Source of the DNA: Meconema thalassinum
Taxonomy: Eukaryota > Arthropoda > Insecta > Orthoptera > Tettigoniidae
Direction of reading: 5' to 3'
Assembly: GCA_946902985.2 (NCBI GenBank)
Contig: OX336389.2
Span: 128,127,572-128,191,571 of the forward strand
Length of the DNA stretch: 64,000 nt
Below, piece by piece: positions 20,050 through 30,834 of the stretch; positions within the stretch are counted from its first letter, which is position 1, and the number at the start of each line of letters is the position of its first letter. The translations under genes were made by a program, and so were the position numbers. The notes beneath the pieces were generated by a model. The model worked only from the letters and a program-made list of their open reading frames with translations, did no database searches and had not been told where the DNA came from.

Positions 20050-21210
20050 ACAATTAGGCACTTAAAAACCATCTCACCTTATCTCCGTTCTCGCAGAAAC
20101 GGGAATAGGTATAGAGATACAATGAATTGCAACTAAGCCAGTATGGAAATGCAGGATTTCCAAAGGTGTGTTTTGCAGTGAAGTCAAAAGCATTATATAA
20201 CAATCTGACGAGCAAATACCAGCAGTAAATGGAAGGAAGTGAAGCACGAACTGTTGTAATGCGACGTTAGACGTAGGCTACATGTTCTCTTTCACACCAC
20301 ACAACGACACTCACAAGCCAGGAACGATTACAATGAAGCACTGGATGAGGAGCGATCATGGAAGTTACGGTGACGAACCCCTGCGCCATAATATATCTAA
20401 ACTATGGGCTTTAGACGTATGTCCACGATCCATTTACTGATTACCAAACTCAAGGATGCTTCCATTTATTCTTGTTTAAATTTTAAGAAAATATTCTCTA
20501 TTTAGCAGACCTTTAGTCTACCGTATTTCAAGAATCCCATAGTCTACCTTAATGTGCACATATAGGCCTATATTTAAGAAACTGGAATATCGATATTTTT
20601 CAGAGAAAGTTAGTATTTAGACATGCAATACTCTCGCACTACTGTAGTTCTGTAGCAAGCCAATCTCATTTGCACAACTGCCTCCTCCTACAGTATCTTC
20701 CGCGACCAGCGCTATTGCACCTACTGTCGACCAAAGTATTATGTGCACTCGAGTTTTAAGGTTGTTTGTGAAGTAGCCAATAGACCTACATAAAATCCAA
20801 TAACATCATCATATTTGTTGTTCTATTTTACGTTAGTTCATGTAGGTTTGGAATTTTTAATTTATATTTTAATATTTTTATCACAGTTGAAACACAAAAA
20901 GTGCCCGTTTTGAAGCGTGTTTCAACCATGCGTCACATTTAAGAATTATTATCTCACAAACCCGTCATCAGATCGAATCCAAATTTTAACACAATATACA
21001 TTGGAATGTTGTATAACTGGTTTATTAATTTCAAAATTTTGTGTGTTCAAGAACGAAAGTTGTTATCATTTTTGTAAGGTAACTTTTTCTCGACTCGGGG
21101 TCGTTGGAACATGTAGTTCTTGGTTGCGTTGTAATTCTTATACATCAAAAAGTTATGCTGTCTGACTGTGAAATGCGTAAATTAATTCGCTTATTTTATA
21201 TCGGTTTGTA
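20050..21210. other. no gene recognised
   Basis: Apparently unique AT-rich DNA with several AGGCCTA/GTAGGC words. GACATCCGGCC at 20032 hints at an old SINE tail. Confidence 0.4.
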
Positions 21211-21213
21211 TTT

Positions 21214-21398
21214 GTACGGGGAATTAAGACATGGTTCGCCAGCTAGCCGCTCCGGGAAATGCTGTACAGCGTTGCTGATATGGAGCCCATCACTTCCGAG
21301 CGAGGCGAGCCATGACGCGTGATGGAGCCCATCTTGGCAACGCTGTACAGTTTTCACCGGAGCGGCTAACTGGTGAACCATGTCTTAATTCCCTGTAT
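21214..21398. mobile_element. 185-bp foldback MITE
   Basis: GGGAATTAAGACATGGTTCG near the left end pairs with CATGTCTTAATTCCC at the right. CCGCTCCGG pairs with CCGGAGCGG, CTGTACAGCG with CGCTGTACAG, and ATGGAGCCCATC occurs in both arms. The ends read TACGGGG and CCCTGTA, compatible with a TA duplication of the Tc1/mariner type (inference). The ~30-bp loop is TTCCGAGCGAGGCGAGCC-like. No coding capacity. Confidence 0.75.
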
Positions 21399-21469
21399 AT
21401 GACTGTAATGACTCCGTGCATACGCAGAAAGAGTTATCATGACAATATATTTAGCAGTTTCTGAGAAAA

Positions 21470-22240
21470 GTATATCTGAATGAAAACAAGTAGTTCCGTG
21501 CAGAACTGAACAGCCTATTTTCATATATCCTACTTATGTTTATTGCCTCTGTCAACATACAAAATGTCAGTTTGATTGCTGTAATAGATTCGTAGATATT
21601 GAGAAACGTCTATATATTTTGGATGGTCGCCATGTTGGATTTTTATATATTTAGGCCATAGAGTTATGTACAATTAGATAACGATTATTGCGTAGGTTCT
21701 TTATACAAACGTTGACTTCGATCGCATGATTAGGACACAAGAAATAGAAACTTAATTTTAAAATTTTGCACAGCCGCCATCTTGAATTTATGCAAACAAT
21801 TGAACTAAATTAGATGTCAGTGAATTACAACGTATATAAGCATTTGCTGTACCAAGTTTCAGTGAGTTCGGATGGTTAAATCGCGAGAAAAGTATTTTTA
21901 AAAGTTTCAAATTCTCTTGGCCGCCATGCTAGTCTTGTACTTAACAGGTTATTTAAAATCACATAGGTGAACTTCTAGTCGTGCCATTTATCACCGCACA
22001 AAATTTCTGGGTGATATCGGTAATAGTTTCGGAGATATCGAATACCGGTGATGTATTTTGCACAGCTGCCATGTTGGATTGGTAAGACGTAACAAAATTT
22101 GAAGGACAAGGTCGGAGTCGGGAAAACAGCACTATTATATTACCGAGTTTCATTGAAATCTTTCCGGCCATTTAGATTTTATCAGGGGGACACAAACACC
22201 GACGCATAGCCTACATACACACACGGACAAACGTTAGTGT
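21470..22240 (+). repeat. ~146-bp-period GCCGCCAT repeat, copy 1
   Basis: It starts at ACAAGTAGTTCCGTG and ends after CACACACGGACAAACG. The CAT of each (G/A)CCGCCATNTTG-like motif lies at 21631, 21778, 21925 and 22070 (147, 147 and 145 apart). The submonomers are diverged from each other: a carries GATGGTCGCCATGTTGGA, b CACAGCCGCCATCTTGAA, c CTTGGCCGCCATG, d CACAGCTGCCATGTTGGA. The same submonomers appear in the copy at 27336. Confidence 0.8.
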
Positions 22241-22242
22241 AT

Positions 22243-22345
22243 ATGTGGGAAACCACAGAAAACCACTTCCAGGAACACTGAGGTGGGAATCAAACCAAAA
22301 CATGCCCTCAGTTGAACCTCACAAAGGAGAGTGAACTTCGTGCCT
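22243..22345 (-). mobile_element. S2 SINE fragment
   Basis: GTGGGAAACCACAGAAAACC, ACTTCCAGGA and TGAGGTGGGAATCAAACC are the reverse complement of the S2 second module. It splits the CACGGACAA end of the preceding repeat from its TTTTTTCATAAAA tail. Confidence 0.65.
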
Positions 22346-22604
22346 TTTTTTATTTATTTAATTTATTTTATTTTTATTTTTTCATAAAAGAAAATAGGCT
22401 AAACATAAAAATTAATGGTCCATATTTCAGAACAGATAAGTAGGGTAGTACAATGTTTGACTAACTCCCTACAGCTTGTTTGATTACACCCTGATGCGGC
22501 ATTCTGGGAAGCCCATCCGAACAATGAGTTTCCCTAATCTTTTATATTTAAAAAAGAAAACATGAATAACTTTATTGGCATCAGATACAGCATATTTGAG
22601 CTGT

Positions 22605-22730
22605 TTATCGACACCAGAAAATCGGACATCTGTCATATCGTGAGATCAACTTTTGTATTCCTGTGTCGAACAAGTCTGCCGCCTGGGAATGAAACCAGTG
22701 TGTGACATTCATCTTCAGCTCACTAAGCAC
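22605..22730 (-). pseudogene. C-terminal mariner transposase remnant
   Basis: The minus-strand frame contains HWFHSQAADLFDTGIQKLIS then RYDRCPIF, the usual mariner C terminus (W-x-SQA-x-FY-x-GI-x-KL-x-x-RYDKC). Nothing upstream matches; about 40 codons survive. An AAT-rich ATTAATCG-type repeat (22830-22915) follows. Confidence 0.7.
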
Positions 22731-22972
22731 TAGGGCTCGTAATTTTAATCTATTTATTTCAGTTATCGAATAAACGATTAATTGAAGCAGAAAAAGACAT
22801 GTATTGCTGCTATTCACGATTCATGGAATGTACGTTTAATCGATTAAACGTTTGGTCAATTAATCGATTAATCGGTTGGTGAATAATAATTGATTAATTG
22901 TTTTGTCGATTTATCGATCTACTTCGCTCCTTTCACTTTGTTCTCACAGAAGCAAAACAGACATTTATATTC

Positions 22973-23455
22973 GACCCTGACTATTATATGTCAGAAAACT
23001 GTACTATAATGAGGCTTATTGTAACACTATTTTTCATTATGAAACAGTTTCTCCCGCCAATCAGAGCTCAAGAAACAGTTGTTTGACCAATTAGATAAGG
23101 ATAGCATCGCACCTGCGCTGAGTTCCACGGCCTTCTAATTTAAATTTCACTGCGTGGCCTAGTGTCATAGTAGGGTAATCGAGGAGGCCATGGTCAAATA
23201 TAAGGCATTCTCTGCGTCTCATGCGCTCTGTTCAGTACATAAAACTGGCGAAATCTCGACAGATATGTATTAATATTTATGTTCGAACATAAAATAGTTA
23301 TAATAATTATCGTCGAACATAAACAGTCGTATGCAACTCGCCTATAATGGTAATTAAGACACTCGTATGGAAATTATAAAACTCTCATACGCTCGTTTTA
23401 TAAACATACTCGTGTCTTAATTATTGCCATTATAGGCTCGTTGCGTAGTGTACTA
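22973..23455 (+). mobile_element. hairpin element family P, copy D
   Basis: Full plus-strand copy, very close to copy A at 8663. The terminal palindrome spans 23340-23437. Confidence 0.85.
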
Positions 23456-23910
23456 TTAAATAATTAAAATATATTGTATCATATACGGTATTTTTAAATA
23501 ATGTACCTTCTTTGTGATAATTAGGCTAGCACAAAGTAAAAATAATAATTTAAATCTTTGCTGAAAACTCTTCGTTTTCTTTTTTTCAAAATCCTTCCCA
23601 ATTTGATTGATGTGTGTACTTATTTGGTTATTGTTAACATAAACAAGGAAGGATACTTTGTATAAAGTATATTGAGGCAAAAAATAACTTTTATACATTT
23701 CAATGCATCATTCCAAAAATAAGCGTAACTCAACTTAAGCGATGATATTTTATTTAAACTTCTTTTCCTATCTCGTGTCTACTAATCAATTAATCGATTC
23801 TTCGGTTAGCCGATTATTCTATTATTCGGCTAGTCAATGAATTGAATGAACGGTCAAATAATTTGAAATTATTCAATACCGAACATCGCTTATAATCAGC
23901 TCTACTAAGC
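23456..23910. other. no gene recognised
   Basis: AT-rich. A cluster of ATTAATCGATT-like words at 23780-23850 echoes 22830-22915, bracketing the P element. Confidence 0.4.
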
Positions 23911-23919
23911 ATCTGCTGT

Positions 23920-24195
23920 TCAGGAAAGTGTGAGCCAACTGGGTGCCGAATCCCTAAAACCCGACCACAAAATGCAACGCTTGGGAGCAGCAATGACATT
24001 TCTGAGGCGATACCATGATGGTGGCAAGAAATTCCTCGACAGGATCGTCACCGATGATAAGACGCGGGTTGCTCACATTCCTGTCTTCCGGTCAGCATTT
24101 TCACACTGACGAAGAGCTGAAGAATGTCAAACGCTGGTTCCATTCCCAGGCGCCAGACTTCTACGGTACGACCAATTTGCCATCGTGCCACTAGC
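23920..24195 (+). pseudogene. second mariner transposase remnant, internally deleted
   Basis: The frame reads PDHKMQRLGAAMTFLRRYHD, GKKFLDRIVTDDKTRVAHI, covering the first catalytic aspartate block (usually TGDETWV; here DDK replaces GDE). It then jumps to HTDEELKNVKRWFHSQAPDF, the C-terminal block. About 100 codons with the second and third aspartates are missing. A mariner lineage different from that at 18465 by motif wording. Confidence 0.8.
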
Positions 24196-24263
24196 GACCC
24201 AAGCACTGATGAATCGGTGGAATCTGGAAATTTCTACCACATCTGTCTCTGCTAAAATTCCGC

Positions 24264-24283
24264 TTAGGTTAGGTTAGGTTAGG
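24264..24283 (+). repeat. (TTAGG)4 interstitial telomere-like repeat
   Basis: Four exact TTAGG units flanked by CGC and CGCC. TTAGG is the usual insect telomere unit. Twenty bases could arise by chance expansion, so this is a hint rather than proof of telomeric origin. Confidence 0.7.
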
Positions 24284-24289
24284 CGCCGT

Positions 24290-25340
24290 AAACATTGAAG
24301 AGCTTAAATCCAAAATTGACGATTTTTCAGTTTTCTCTTTCATAAACAAGTGTATAGGTTCTCTCAACGCATAGCAAAGGTTTTAAGTCGCAATACGTAT
24401 ATCCCATATTAACAGATCTAAAAACTAAGTTTATTGGCAAAGTGACGTAACCCCAACGTGTATTTATTTCCAATGTGTCGTATATACATGTTGACCAATC
24501 CGATGGCTCTCTGGAAATCACGTGATATCACGCGATAAATCAAGGCCATGGCTAACTTTGAAGAATATGTAGAGCATCAGTTTGTGTTTGCTGTGTTTAA
24601 ACCATTTAAATGGCCATAAATGCCACTCAAAGCGTATGGCAATATATGATTTATTTCCAAAACGTCCTAACTCCAACTTACAGGAGACGATCGCCACAAT
24701 TTCCAATGATAGGAGATTTTTAAAACACAGTGTCAGGATGTGCATAAAAGTAACGAATGAAATTACATTATATTCATAATCATATCTGAATTTAATTATG
24801 CGAAGAAACAAGCGATTTCTGAAGTTTTGCATTTCATGGATTTACGTCACTTTGGAAATAAGATCTTCAATTCTTCTTTCGAACAATGGGTCGCATGGGA
24901 CACTGTAAGCTACTAGCAGGGTCGCTACAGCCACGATTTTTAATGGGTCGCATCCGGCACGGTCGCACTCGGCACGTAACCACTTCTACGGCACAGGAAC
25001 ACAGAAGTTCATCCCACAATATGACAGGTGTCCTAATTCTAGTGGTGATTATGTCGAACAATAGCTCAAACACTGCTGAACTGTATCTGGTGCTGATAAA
25101 GTTATTCATGTAACTAGGTTTTCATTCTATGTAAAGATTAGGGAAACATCATTTCTTTATGAGCCTCGTTTGTAGTTAAGTTTGAACATGTGCAACTTAT
25201 CCTCATATTTCGCAGGCTATTCACATTTCGGACAAAATGTCCCATAAATGTGATAATATAGAGGAAATCTGCAATATATCACTCATTTGTTGAAGCAGTG
25301 ACATACTTCAAGATATGATGATTGAGGGAAACTGCATTTA
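24290..25340. other. no gene recognised
   Basis: Two GGGTCGCAT words at about 24889 and 24946 are unexplained. Frames here show no family. Confidence 0.4.
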
Positions 25341-25344
25341 AAAA

Positions 25345-25790
25345 TTTAAAGGCAGTTACTAAACTATATGGATGCGAGACCTGGAAAGCAACCGCACAGA
25401 TCAACAGGAGTTTGCAGGTTTTCATCAACCGTTATCTCAGAAGAATCCTGCGGATGCATTGGCAGAGACCATTACAAACGAGGAACTCTTGAAGACGACA
25501 GGAGAGAACCACATAAGGCATCAGATTAAAAGGACAAAATGGGGATGGACAGGTCACTGTCTGAGAAAAGAGGATGCCATAGAGAAACAAGCAGTTAGAT
25601 GGAACCCACAAGGAACAAGAAAAAGGGTAAGACTTAAGGTGACCTGGAAAAGAAGCGTGGAGGAAGAGATGAGGGAAGAAGGTAAATCCTGGGCAGATCT
25701 ACAAAAGATTGCCAGGAAAGGAGACCAATGGAGGATCTTCGTTGCAGCCCTTTGCTCCGAAGTGGGACACAGGACATAAGTCAAGTAAGT
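25345..25790 (+). pseudogene. LINE ORF2 C-terminal fragment
   Basis: Reads YGCETWKATAQINRSLQVFI then RYLRRILRMHW. After a frameshift it gives TGENHIRHQIKRTKWGWTGH, LRKEDAIEKQAVRWNPQGTR, VTWKRSVEEEM and RIFVAALCSEVG with stop 25777-25779. The W-x-GH-x-LRK...WNPQGxR...TW+RS order is the standard tail of a widespread LINE ORF2 type. Only the region after the RT palm is kept. The end is marked by AAGTCAAGTAAGTCAA. Confidence 0.85.
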
Positions 25791-25799
25791 CAAATTATC

Positions 25800-26835
25800 T
25801 GTGAATTATTTAAATAATCATGTCAAACCTTTGACACCATATTGATTTGGGGATTTATTAGGCCTACTATGCTTCAGATGAGTGTAACAGACATCAACGC
25901 AATTAAGAAGTATCATTTTTGTTGATGCAATTGCAATATTTTCGGAAACTGGCACAACAAATTATATGATCTCACGTTGCCAAGAAAAACGATAGAATAG
26001 AATCGATTTAAGCAATCGATAAAGAATAATTCTCTACATTGAGGTAAAAACTGAAAAAGTACAGATAGAAGTTAAGCCACTGTTGTAACAAATGAGCGAT
26101 ACATCTGATGTATTCTTCCAGCAGTGCATCAATATTTATTGTTTAACCTTCTTCAAGAAATATTTTATAAAAGAAAAATATATGAACCTACACTATCACA
26201 GCATTATCTTAATTTACGAGGGGCATGCCGAATATAAGTTTCGTCATTTCATTTCACAGGGAGACTCTGTTACAAAGTGAAAAAAAAACACATCGCCATG
26301 ACAAAGGACAATCTTTCCTGAATTCTGGACGAACATAGAGAGAGGAGAGGAGGATTGACACATGCGCTGAGTACGAAAACTGAGCAAGAGAAGCAGCTGA
26401 TCGGCATGCCCGAGATCATTCGAATGCAAACCAGTATAGTAGGAAGACATGTGCTGGAAACGATGTCGTGAATGGAAATGCGTGCTGTTGTGCGCTATGA
26501 ATAGGCCACCTATCACGTCTAATGAGATAACGACATGTCCCTGCAAATGATTGGGCGCTAGTGAAGAAAGACAGTGTGTGGAAGATGAAGATAGATGTGG
26601 GTGCCCATCCACGTGCACGACTGCAATAAACGTCGACCAATTTCCTGAAATCGCTGGGCACCGAGTTTTATCTCATTGCGACAAATGTAAGTTATCAATA
26701 TCGGTGGCAACTATATAACAATTATAGCCTAACGTTTATATTTTGTTATGCCAATGTGTTCTCGCACTTTGTAGCACAGCTTCCCTGTGAATAGAAATTA
26801 CGGAACATATTCGTATTTGTAGTTTTCATAAATTT
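25800..26835. other. no gene recognised
   Basis: The minus-strand frames at 26244-26661 overlap in two phases and show no known domain; I do not call them. Confidence 0.4.
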
Positions 26836-27335
26836 GTATAAATGAAGTGAAAAATTAATATGTCAATACAAAATTTATATGTATAAATGAAGTGGAAATC
26901 AATACGTCATTAAAGAACTTATTTGTATAAATGAAGTGAAAAATCAATACGTCATTAAAGAACTTATTTGTATAAATGAAGTGAAAATCAATACGTCATT
27001 AAAGAACTTATTTGTATAAATTAAGTGGAAATTAATACGTCAATAAAGAACTTAATTTGTATAAATGAAGTGGAAATTAATATATCAATAAGGAACTTAT
27101 TTGTAAAAATGAGTGGAAATCAATACGTCAATAAAGAATTTGTTTATATAAATGAAGTGGAAAATCAATTCGTCATTAAAGAACTTATTTGTATAAATGA
27201 TGTGGAAATCAATACATCAATAAAGAACTTATTTGTATAAATTAAGTGGAAGTTAATACGTCAATAATGAACTTATTTGTATAAATGAAGTGGAAATTAA
27301 TAGATCAGTTGAGAACTTATTTGTATAAATACAAG
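26836..27335 (+). repeat. ~11 tandem 44-bp repeats
   Basis: GTATAAATGAAGTGGAAA, TCAATACGTCATTAAAGAAC, TTATTTGTATAAAT recurs every 44-45 bp (for example 26881 and 26925). The last unit runs directly into the start of the 146-bp-period repeat at 27336. Not coding: the period is not a multiple of three. Confidence 0.9.
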
Positions 27336-28830
27336 TAGTTCCGTGAAGAACTATACAGCCTATTTTCATACAGCCTACTCATGTTAATTGCCTCTATCAA
27401 AATACAAAATTTAGGTTTGATTGTTTTAATACATATATTCGTAGATATTGAGAACCGTCTAAATATTTCAGATGGTCGCCATGTTGGATTTGTATTTATG
27501 TACTCTACTATTACATGAAGATTATTGTGTACGTGTGGTATTCAAACTCCAATCACATGATTAGGACACAAGCAGTAAAAAACGAGATTTTAAAATTTCG
27601 CACAGCTGCCATCTTGTGGTTATGAAAACAATTGAAATAAATTAGAAGCCAGTGGATTTACATTTGTATAAGCATTTAACGTACAAAGTTTCACTGCACT
27701 CAGATGGTTAAATCTCGAGAAACATCCTTTTAAATATTTATACTTCACGTCGCCGCCATGTTGGATTTGTGCTCACCAGGTTAATGAAATTCCTATAGGT
27801 GAACTTTATGTTCATAGCCTCTATGAACATTAAAAAAATCAGTTTGATTGCTGCAAAAGATTCGTATATATTGAGAACCGTCTAAATATTTCGGATGGTC
27901 GCCATTTTGGATTTTTATATGTATAGGCCATAGAGTTATGTACCTTTAAAGGAAAACTATTGCGTAGCTTCATTATTCAATCTTTCACTTCGATCGCATG
28001 ATTACAACACAAGAAATAACAACTTAATTTTGAAATTTCGCACAGCCGCCATCTTGAGGTTATGAAAACAATTGAACTAAATTAGATGCCAGTGAATTAA
28101 AATTTGTATCATCATATAGCCTACTGTACTATATTTCACTGCGCTCAGATGGTTAAATTGCGAGAAAGGTCTATTAAAATGTTTCAAATTCGCTTGGCCG
28201 CCATTATCGCTTTGTACTTTATAGGTTTTTAAAAATTACATAGATAAACTTGTAACAGTGACCTTTATCACCGTACAAAGTTTCAGGGTGATATTGGTTA
28301 CAGTTTCGGAGATATAGAATTCCAGTGAAATATTTCGCACAGACGCCATTTTGAGGTTATGTAAACAATTGAACTAAATTAGACGCCAGTGCATTTCGAT
28401 GTGCATAAACATTTGCTGTACCAAGTTTCATTACGTTTCGATGGTTAAATCGCGAGAAAAGTCTATTTCAAAGACTCAAATTTGCTTGGCCGCCATGTTG
28501 GTTTTGTAGTTACCAGGTTTTTAAAGGTCCCATAGGTGAACTTACCGTACAAAATTTCAGGGTGATATCTGTAATAGTTTCGGAGATATTGAATGCTGGT
28601 GAAATATTTCGCACAGCCGCCATGTTGGATTGGTGAGACGTAATAAAATTTGAAGGGCACGGTCGGGGTTGGCCGAAATGTTGCTATGACCTTACCGAGT
28701 TCCATTGAAATCGCTCCAGCCGTTTAGAATTTATTAGGGGGGCACACACACACACATACACACACGGACAACAGGTGATTTCATAAGCCAATTTTTTTCA
28801 TAAAATGAAATGAAAATAGGCTAAAAAGAC
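27336..28830 (+). repeat. ~146-bp-period GCCGCCAT repeat, copy 2 (longer)
   Basis: Starts ACAAGTAGTTCCGTG like copy 1 and ends with the CACACAC...CACACACGGACAA block and the TTTTTTCATAAAATGAAAT tail. The nine motif CAT positions are 27480, 27610, 27757, 27903, 28050, 28202, 28347, 28494 and 28621; six of the eight gaps are 145-152, and the others 130 and 127. The submonomer order a-b-c-a-b-c-b-c-d shows a higher-order duplication relative to copy 1 (a-b-c-d). Confidence 0.85.
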
Positions 28831-29785
28831 TTCAGTTACGGTAAAGGAATAACCCAAAACATGTGTTTCTGACAATTACCAGGCTATTAGAACTTTCCAG
28901 CTCTGTACTCTTCTTTATTCTTGATTTCCTTATCCTCTTTTCAGCTCTCTTCATTCAGCTCCTAGCTTCCTTGGTCATGTCTTGAACACTCTTTTCAGCT
29001 TCCTTCATTCACAGCATATCCATGTTGCACATGTAACAAACGGTTTTTTTTGTGTGTGTGTGTGTGTGTGTGTAACATCTTTTCACTCGGTTGCTGGATA
29101 TTTAAGTGGGAGTGATTTTGAAAAATGGGACGGAAGTGGATCGGAACGATCGAGGTGGCACCAGATGGCACACTTCCGTTCGATGGAACGGAAGTGTGCT
29201 AGCTGGCAGTGGTGGATCGAACGGAAGTGTAAAACGCACTGCCAACTCAATCGATATATCCAGCTGGCAGTGGTAAGAGAAACAATGAGCGCGCGGTGTC
29301 GGAAATTGATACCATGACGTGCTCTCGGCCATGTGGAATGTATATGACATACTGAACGGTAAACGCTCATGCGAACTCTGGTATCAAGTGATTGAAACAA
29401 AGCACATGGTACATGTTCGAAGTCTTCGTATCAGTATTTAAATAGTAAAATGGCTTAATATCAAACACTGTAAGTAGTCGGCATTGCCGGTATTATGTTT
29501 CTGCACAATGGCTATTCAAATATTAACCCACATAACGGTAATGCAGTCATCAATATAATATAATCGTTGTGGTTATACGAGAATTGAGCTAGCCTTCATG
29601 AACTATTACTGAATACATTCTCTTTACTCACAAGAGGGCCTATTCATAAGGCATTTTAAACTCAATTTCACGCAGGAACATTATCGAAACAAGCAAAATA
29701 TAAATGAAACTTAATTCCGTAATGCAGTATTATTGGAACGTGGAAATAAGTCACCATCTTGTGCATAAAATTTGCGTAGTCAAAA
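28831..29785. other. no gene; short (TG)n and small hairpins
   Basis: A TG run lies at 29053-29072. At 29168-29199 CACACTTCCGTTC faces GAACGGAAGTGTG (13-bp perfect arms). CGGAAGTG words repeat four times over 29120-29235, and AGCTGGCAGTGG twice. No gene is recognised. Confidence 0.5.
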
Positions 29786-29945
29786 TAGCCGTGGGGTTAG
29801 TGCTTATGACTGTGAATCTAGAGATCTTGGGTTCGAATCCCGAGTTCCTCCGCGGCTGATACGGAACAGAAACATTAGAAAAGTCGCACTTTTTCGACGC
29901 GGTGTTGCCGATTTGCATCGTTAAAAGTTTAACGTCGCACAGATT
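29786..29945 (+). mobile_element. tRNA-like SINE
   Basis: GCCGTGGGGTTAGTGC (A-box-like) is followed by TTGGGTTCGAATCCCGAG (canonical B box at about 29828). Then a short body ends at CGTTAAAAGTTTAACGTCGC and a T run. The head is too degenerate elsewhere to be a working tRNA gene. Confidence 0.6.
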
Positions 29946-29949
29946 TTTT

Positions 29950-30822
29950 AACGGTTCGTTTCCGGCCATAAGTGTCCTATCTCAGGTTGCTTCAGATAAG
30001 GGCCGGAACCTCTGGCTTCAGTTTGTCGACGTAATTTTGCGACATCCTCTATATACAAGTGAAATATTTCTGGATATAAAATGATATCAAGTCCAATATT
30101 ACAAAAAGTACCAAAATTTGGTTCATCAAGTAGCCTATAAAATATTTTAATTGGCCGAATAATAAAATAATAATTAATAAAGCCATTCACCTACTGTGTA
30201 AATCTAAACTTGTACAGCATATGTGTGCAGTTTAATTGCTCTTCTGCCACTTCCTGAAGGACCATTACAATGTAATTTGTTTAGACACTAAATTTACTAG
30301 GTGATGGAGGCATGCTCACAATCTCACACAATGTGACAGCAGCCAACGCAACGAATGCCATAAACAAATTTCTTCTGTACTAATGTCGATGTCATACTTG
30401 GCACAAGATCACAAAAATCTACAGAAATAAAGTAAAATTTGTATAAAAACGACGACGATTGACGAACACGATGTTACCATGAAAACATCAATAATCTATA
30501 CGGACACCAATGCTTAAATGTTCCCATGGATATTATATAATCTGCCAGAATTACCAACAAACAAAACAAGACTTCCTAGAAACACTCAAAATTTACCTCA
30601 GGGTGCCGTAATGCAACAACTGATAACAGTCCACGACAAGTGGGCGTGCCCAGTTGAAAACCACATTTAAATGGCAAGATAGAGACATTTAGAGGGCCGG
30701 AATGTGCAAAAGTCATATGCCAGTTTATAGAATATAAGAAGGAAAACAAAATTCAAATTATTTCACCCCTCAACACTTTCAGTTACGTGCGTATGAACTC
30801 ACTTCACGGTCCGGGCGAAGTG
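29950..30822. other. no gene recognised
   Basis: Apparently unique AT-rich sequence. Confidence 0.4.
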
Positions 30823-30834
30823 AGTGATGGATAG

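Noticed and set aside
24880..25113. Possible gene at GGGTCGCAT repeats
   Set aside because: Both-strand frames of similar length, no family resemblance, no splice context.
26244..26661. 124- and 81-codon minus-strand frames
   Set aside because: Overlap in different phases with no recognisable motif.
26836..27335. CRISPR-like array
   Set aside because: 44-bp units are contiguous without unique spacers, in a eukaryotic genome; a plain tandem repeat.
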